Positions 12,877-16,299 of a stretch of 16,299 nucleotides of DNA are shown piece after piece. The stretch is taken from assembly GCA_038211505.1 (NCBI GenBank), contig JBBQVO010000062.1, positions 1-16,299 on the forward strand, read 5' to 3'. The first letter of the stretch is position 1; each line of letters begins with the position of its first letter. The stretch is from JBBQVO01 sp038211505. Lineage in GTDB: Bacteria; Chloroflexota; Dehalococcoidia; DSTF01; JACRBR01. The notes beneath the pieces were generated by a model. That model was given only the letters and a program-made list of their open reading frames with translations, was not told the DNA's origin and did not search any database. The position numbers were made by a program, and so were the translations under genes.

Positions 12877-14169
12877 ATGACCGCACGCCGATCGCTGTCC
12901 TATGCCGCCGCGATCACGGTTGCGGCGCTTGTCTTTCGACTGCTCGTCGTGATCTACGGCGCTGATCCGGTGCCGGCGATCTTGTCGGACTCCGACTACT
13001 ATCACGTCGTCGCGCGGAATCTTGCCACGGGCGACGGCTTCACGTATCGCAACGGGCCGTCGTACTTCTGGCCGCCGGGATATCCGTTCTTTCTGGCGAT
13101 CCTGTACAAGGCGTTCGCCGTGAGCGTGAAGGTGGCGCTCGTCGGCAACGCGTTCGCAGGCGCAGCGACCGTCTTCGTCACCTTCCTCATCGGCCGCAAG
13201 ATCTGGGGCGCGCAGACGGCGCTGATCGGCGCGGCGATCCTCGCCGTGCTGCCTAGCCATATCTTCTGGACGCCGGTGCTGCTGTCGGAGATCTTCTTCA
13301 CGTCGATCTTCGCCGCGGCGCTCCTCTTCGCACTCCAGAGCACGCGAGACGAAACGCGACGGATCGATTGGCTCTCGCTCGTCGTGTTCGGCGTGCTGCT
13401 CGCGGCAGGGACGCTGGTGCGCGGGCAGATGCTTGTGCTGCTGCCGGCGGCGAGCCTGTTGTGGTGGCGATTTGGCGTCTCGTGGCGGCAGCTGGCGCTG
13501 ATGACGGCGCTGCCGCTCGCGGTCGTCGTTGTCGCGGCGGGCGCGTGGATGATCCGCAACCAGCGCAACTTCGGCGAGACGGGCGTGCTGTCGGCGAACG
13601 CTGGGTACAACCTGCGCATCGGTCACAACCCGCAAGCGATCGGGCGATTCGCGTTCCTGCCGGAGTTCTGGCCGGCGGGCGAAGAAGGCAACCTGACGCC
13701 GGAACGCGAGACGGCGTTCAACCGCGACGGCACGAGCCGCGCGTTGCACTACGCGTTCACGCATCCGGTGCACGAGGTCGGGCTGTCGTTCGAGAAGGTG
13801 TACTCGGTGTACCGTGCTGATGTCGATTCGTTCGTCTGGATCGAGTCGTTCGGGCTGACGCCGCTCCCCAACAACGAGGCGCGCTTCGCGCTGATCCGTA
13901 GCATCAGCGCGAGTTACTACGTGCTGCTCGCGATGGCGCTGCTCGGCGCGCCGCTCGCGCTCGGCGTACGCGATCCGGAGCGGCTGTTCTTGTCGATCAT
14001 CCTCGTGCTGTGGACGCTCGTGCATGTCCTGTTCTTCGGCGAACCGCGGTTTCACGTGCCGCTGCTGCCGATCATGGTGCTGATGGCGGCGCGCGTCGTT
14101 GTCGTACTCGCTGAGCGATGGCGCGCCATCGACGTGGGCGCGTCGCTCTTGCCGACGGCCGGGACGTGA
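12877..14169 (+). CDS. GT-C fold membrane glycosyltransferase (GT39/ArnT-like), copy 1
   Basis: A polytopic membrane protein of about 430 residues resembling the dolichyl-phosphate-mannose/ArnT-type glycosyltransferases, which use a polyprenyl-phosphate sugar on the outer face of the membrane. After the first helix (AAAITVAALVFRLLVVIYG) comes the large loop with LSDSDYYHVVARNLATGDGF, whose acidic residues (D38, D40) occupy the catalytic position. FWPPGYPFFLAILYK follows, then eight or so hydrophobic helices and a soluble segment (about 220-320). The C-terminal motif FFGEPRFHVPLLPI (about 386-399) recurs in its neighbour. Starts at 12859 (GTG), 12874 and 12877 are possible; ATG 12877 has GGGAG at 6 nt. 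It lies 38 nt after the thiolase gene. Donor and acceptor are unknown. Confidence 0.85.
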   Translation: MTARRSLSYAAAITVAALVFRLLVVIYGADPVPAILSDSDYYHVVARNLATGDGFTYRNGPSYFWPPGYPFFLAILYKAFAVSVKVALVGNAFAGAATVFVTFLIGRKIWGAQTALIGAAILAVLPSHIFWTPVLLSEIFFTSIFAAALLFALQSTRDETRRIDWLSLVVFGVLLAAGTLVRGQMLVLLPAASLLWWRFGVSWRQLALMTALPLAVVVVAAGAWMIRNQRNFGETGVLSANAGYNLRIGHNPQAIGRFAFLPEFWPAGEEGNLTPERETAFNRDGTSRALHYAFTHPVHEVGLSFEKVYSVYRADVDSFVWIESFGLTPLPNNEARFALIRSISASYYVLLAMALLGAPLALGVRDPERLFLSIILVLWTLVHVLFFGEPRFHVPLLPIMVLMAARVVVVLAERWRAIDVGASLLPTAGT

Positions 14170-15470
14170 GCGAGCGCCGACGCGAACTTCCGAGCGACGA
14201 TCGCTTGAGGCTGATCGTCGCGCTGGCGGCGATATGCGGGGTGGGATTCGCGCTGCGCCTGGTGTGGGGCGCATGGGCGCACACGACGCCGAGCTTCGAG
14301 AATGACGGCGGGCTGTATTTCTCGATCGCGCGATCGCTGGCGCACGGTGACAGCTATCGCTCGCCGTTTGGCACGGCGACGGCGTATCTGCCGCCGGCCT
14401 ATCCGGGGGTGCTGGCGGTGGCGCTGAAACTCGGCGGTGAGGCGCGGTTCGCCTCGGTCGCGTTGAACGCGTCGCTCGCCGCTGCCGCGATGCTCGCGCT
14501 TTACTATTTCGCCAGCTCCGGGTTGCGTCGAGGCCCGGCGCTGGTCACCGTCGGGTTGTTTGCGTTGCTGCCGAGTCAGATCATGGCGACGGGCGCGTTC
14601 TATCCGGACGCCGTGTTCGCGGCGCTGTTGCTCGTCGCGCTCGGGCTGTACGTGCGTTCGCTGGATGTGGCTGCATGGCGGGCGCTGCCGCTGCTTGCGG
14701 GACTGCTGATCGGCGCGGCGACGTTGGCGGAGTCACAGCTGCTGTTGTTTCCGATTTTGCTGGCGATGCATGCCGCTTTCGGCGGTGGCCAGCGCGGACG
14801 GCGGATTGCGATCACTGCGGGCGGACTGGTCGGCGGCGCTGTGATCGTGGTTGCACCGTGGTGCGTCGCAAACGTCGTCCGCGTGGGTGACGTCGGACCG
14901 GTGGCGACGAACGGCGGTGTGGCGTTCTGGATCGGGCATCACGACGGGGCGACGGGGCAGCGGACGCCGCTCGTACGGCTACGTGAGAGCGTTGCGGGCG
15001 ATGATCTTGTGGCGCGGGAGGTTGATACGAATCGCGCGGGATATCGCGACGGCGCGTCGTACGCGCTTCGGCATCCTGTCGCGGAGTTCACGATCGTCTG
15101 GAAGAACGGGTTCTGGATGTTCGCGGACGATGAGGAATGGCTGCTGCTCAACGATCAGCATGGCACTGACCCGCTGTTCTCTCAGGGGGCGCGCGACAAC
15201 TGGCTGACCTTATGCAACGTCTACTACTACGCGCTGCTGACGCTGGCCGTGCTCGGCGTCGTGATGATGCGTCGCAGACGCAGCGCGGCGATGAGCGTCG
15301 CGCTCGTGTTCGCCGTGTACTGGATTCTGGTGCACTTGGCGTTCTTCGGCGACCAACGATTTCACACGGCGCTGCTGCCCATCGCGACGCTGTTCGCGTC
15401 GGTCGCGGTGTGTTCGCTGTTCGGGGCGCGGCGGTCGTTGCTCGTGGCGACCGTGCACGACCAGCGCTGA
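14166..15470 (+). CDS. GT-C fold membrane glycosyltransferase (GT39/ArnT-like), copy 2
   Basis: A paralogue of the preceding gene, 434 residues. After the first helix (LIVALAAICGVGFALRLVWG) the catalytic-loop region reads FENDGGLYFSIARSLAHGDS (E45, D47). The proline motif is YLPPAYPGVLAVALK, and multiple hydrophobic helices follow, with a soluble part (about 240-350) containing WIGHHDGATG and the C-terminal FFGDQRFHTALLPI. The matching spacing of the three motifs in both proteins indicates a tandem duplication followed by divergence. GTG 14166 overlaps the previous stop as GTGA, so the two are translationally coupled. An in-frame upstream ATG (14118) would lie within copy 1. They probably modify a cell-envelope lipid or protein. 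Confidence 0.87.
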   Translation: MSERRRELPSDDRLRLIVALAAICGVGFALRLVWGAWAHTTPSFENDGGLYFSIARSLAHGDSYRSPFGTATAYLPPAYPGVLAVALKLGGEARFASVALNASLAAAAMLALYYFASSGLRRGPALVTVGLFALLPSQIMATGAFYPDAVFAALLLVALGLYVRSLDVAAWRALPLLAGLLIGAATLAESQLLLFPILLAMHAAFGGGQRGRRIAITAGGLVGGAVIVVAPWCVANVVRVGDVGPVATNGGVAFWIGHHDGATGQRTPLVRLRESVAGDDLVAREVDTNRAGYRDGASYALRHPVAEFTIVWKNGFWMFADDEEWLLLNDQHGTDPLFSQGARDNWLTLCNVYYYALLTLAVLGVVMMRRRRSAAMSVALVFAVYWILVHLAFFGDQRFHTALLPIATLFASVAVCSLFGARRSLLVATVHDQR

Positions 15471-15495
15471 CACATGCCATCGTGCCAACCAGAGG

Positions 15496-15514
15496 GACGA
15501 CGGCGAAGGTCGTC
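15496..15514. terminator. possible stem-loop after the glycosyltransferase genes
   Basis: GACGAC (15496-15501) pairs with GTCGTC (15509-15514) across a 7-nt loop, 26 nt after the stop of the second glycosyltransferase. There is no T-run behind it, so it is not a standard intrinsic terminator. Confidence 0.25.
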
Positions 15515-15543
15515 AGTGAGGACTTTGCCTTGAATCTGCGCCG

Positions 15544-15567
15544 CGCGGGCTGGAAAGCCCGCGGTAC
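15544..15567. repeat. hairpin-TAC repeat, CGCGGGCT/AGCCCGCG type
   Basis: An 8-bp perfect stem, CGCGGGCT (15544-15551) and AGCCCGCG (15556-15563), with loop GGAA, followed by GTACA. It is the first of four similar modules in the gene-free stretch after the glycosyltransferases. Confidence 0.65.
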
Positions 15568-15627
15568 AGGTAAGACTGTTCAAAATCGTCGATACGCTGA
15601 GAAGCGGCAGTGATCGTCTGCCGACGA

Positions 15628-15651
15628 GGGCGCAGCGAGCGGCGCCCCTAC
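15628..15651. repeat. hairpin-TAC repeat, GGGCGC/GCGCCC type (copy 2)
   Basis: GGGCGC (15628-15633) pairs with GCGCCC (15642-15647) across an 8-nt loop, then CTACA. It shares GGGCGC..GCGAG..GGCGCCCCTAC with the copy at 9565. Confidence 0.65.
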
Positions 15652-15674
15652 AGTGTGTGATTCCCGTCCGTCCG

Positions 15675-15698
15675 GAACAGCCGGGACGGCTGTTCTAC
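15675..15698. repeat. hairpin-TAC repeat, GAACAGCC/GGCTGTTC type
   Basis: An 8-bp perfect stem (15675-15682 with 15688-15695), loop GGGAC, followed directly by TACA. Confidence 0.65.
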
Positions 15699-15745
15699 AT
15701 CGCTTCATCTCCCCGCACGCATCATCAGACGCGATCCGGTATTGC

Positions 15746-15770
15746 GACGGGCTCTGAAAGCCCGTCTTAC
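15746..15770. repeat. hairpin-TAC repeat, GACGGGCT/AGCCCGTC type
   Basis: An 8-bp perfect stem (15746-15753 with 15759-15766), loop CTGAA, followed by TTACA. The inner stem GGGCT/AGCCC is shared with the module at 15544, but the outer pairs differ. Apart from these modules and the stem-loop at 15496, nothing else is visible in the gene-free stretch 15471-15841. Confidence 0.65.
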
Positions 15771-15841
15771 ACATGACAGATGAGATGGCCGGCGGCGAAC
15801 TCCACGTGCGCGGAGGCATGGGCGAGTTTCCAGCGCGAATT

Positions 15842-16299
15842 CTACAAGCCTTTGCCGGCTATGAAGGCGCAGAGGTCGGACGTGCGGCAGGAGTAGCCCC
15901 ATTCGTTGTCGTACCACGACGCCACCTTGACGAGATCGCCGGCGACGACGTTCGTCGTCAGCGCGTCTACGGTCGACGAGTGCGGGTCGCCCTTGAAGTC
16001 CATCGAGACGAGCGGTTCGTCGGTGACGGCGAGAATGCCCTTCATCGCGCCAGCGGCGGTCTTGCGCATGGCGTCATTGACGGCGTCGGCCGTCGTCTTT
16101 TTTTCGACGAGCGCGACGATCTCGACGATCGATCCGGTCGGCGTCGGCACGCGATAGGCGACACCGTCGAGCTTGCCCTCGATCTCGGGGATGACGAGTT
16201 TGAGCGCGCGGGCCGCGCCCGTCGCCACTGGCACGATGTTGAGCGCGGCGGCGCGCGCTTCGCGCAGGTCCTTCGACTGCATGTCGAGCAGACGCTGTG
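15842..16299 (-). CDS. gap: glyceraldehyde-3-phosphate dehydrogenase, C-terminal part (cut by window edge)
   Basis: The frame is open to the right edge and reads [18 protein letters not shown] before continuing [20 protein letters not shown], the conserved segment following the active site in type [26 protein letters not shown], the [14 protein letters not shown] strand and the C-terminal [16 protein letters not shown] are also hallmarks. GAPDH interconverts glyceraldehyde 3-phosphate and 1,3-bisphosphoglycerate with NAD(P) in the cytoplasm. The Rossmann domain and catalytic Cys/His lie outside the window, so cofactor preference cannot be judged. The MQSKDL methionine at 16282 is internal, not the start. 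The gene is convergent with the second glycosyltransferase across the repeat cluster. Confidence 0.95.
   Translation of the reverse strand, partial: QRLLDMQSKDLREARAAALNIVPVATGAARALKLVIPEIEGKLDGVAYRVPTPTGSIVEIVALVEKKTTADAVNDAMRKTAAGAMKGILAVTDEPLVSMDFKGDPHSSTVDALTTNVVAGDLVKVASWYDNEWGYSCRTSDLCAFIAGKGL

Noticed and set aside
12835..14274. Long open frame (479 codons) antisense to the first glycosyltransferase
   Set aside because: Extremely Arg/Asp/Gln-rich, no hydrophobic core, and the opposite strand encodes a clear membrane protein; a shadow frame.
15471..15841. CRISPR array or transposon remnant, because of several hairpins in a row
   Set aside because: The units differ in sequence and spacing, there are no identical direct repeats with spacers, and no transposase frame or terminal inverted repeats.

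Overview
A high-GC bacterial window with short spacers, many coupled or overlapping genes and several families of palindromic intergenic repeats. The gene mix suggests Chloroflexota (Dehalococcoidia-like): paired FmdB zinc ribbons, a bacterial translin, a DUF35/thiolase-like pair, and start codons directly behind -10 elements. This placement is an inference; there is no rRNA or other phylogenetic marker here. No tRNA, CRISPR, transposase, phage or defence genes were seen.

Layout. 1-41 (+): tail of an unidentified gene. 298-486 (-): 4-oxalocrotonate tautomerase-like protein. 710-3172 (+): RNase HII, YraN-type nuclease-fold protein, two tandem FmdB zinc ribbons and a DinB-superfamily protein. 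3373-4014 (+): translin homologue behind an interspersed repeat. 4195-5557 (+): cupin overlapping an APH-fold kinase. 9342-5552 (-): OmpR-type response regulator, histidine kinase, YggS (PLP homeostasis), ProC and YggT, apparently one transcription unit with stop/start overlaps at the first two junctions. 9993-9586 (-): DUF309 protein without a normal start codon. 10120-12838 (+): zinc-type dehydrogenase homologue, DUF35 zinc-ribbon/OB protein and thiolase-like protein, probably an acyl-CoA module. 12877-15470 (+): two paralogous GT-C membrane glycosyltransferases joined by a GTGA overlap. 15471-15841: gene-free repeat cluster. 15842-16299 (-): C-terminal part of GAPDH, cut by the window edge.

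How the parts work together. The first plus-strand cluster is housekeeping (RNA:DNA hybrid removal, putative nuclease, zinc ribbons). The minus-strand unit places a two-component system ahead of the widespread yggS-proC-yggT set. Three CCAAT-type repeats at exact 11-bp spacing lie just upstream of a -10 element of the regulator gene, which looks like an autoregulatory operator. The dehydrogenase/DUF35/thiolase trio lacks several classical catalytic residues (no catalytic-zinc ligands, no thiolase nucleophile Cys), so its chemistry is probably not the textbook reaction.

Most worth checking: (1) the 11-bp phased repeat operator; (2) -10 elements 6-7 nt before the start codons of rnhB, the second fmdB and translin, indicating leaderless transcripts; (3) the bacterial translin with its acidic catalytic positions occupied; (4) a modular hairpin-plus-TAC repeat family, one copy of which supplies a stop codon. 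No clear novel multi-gene system was found.
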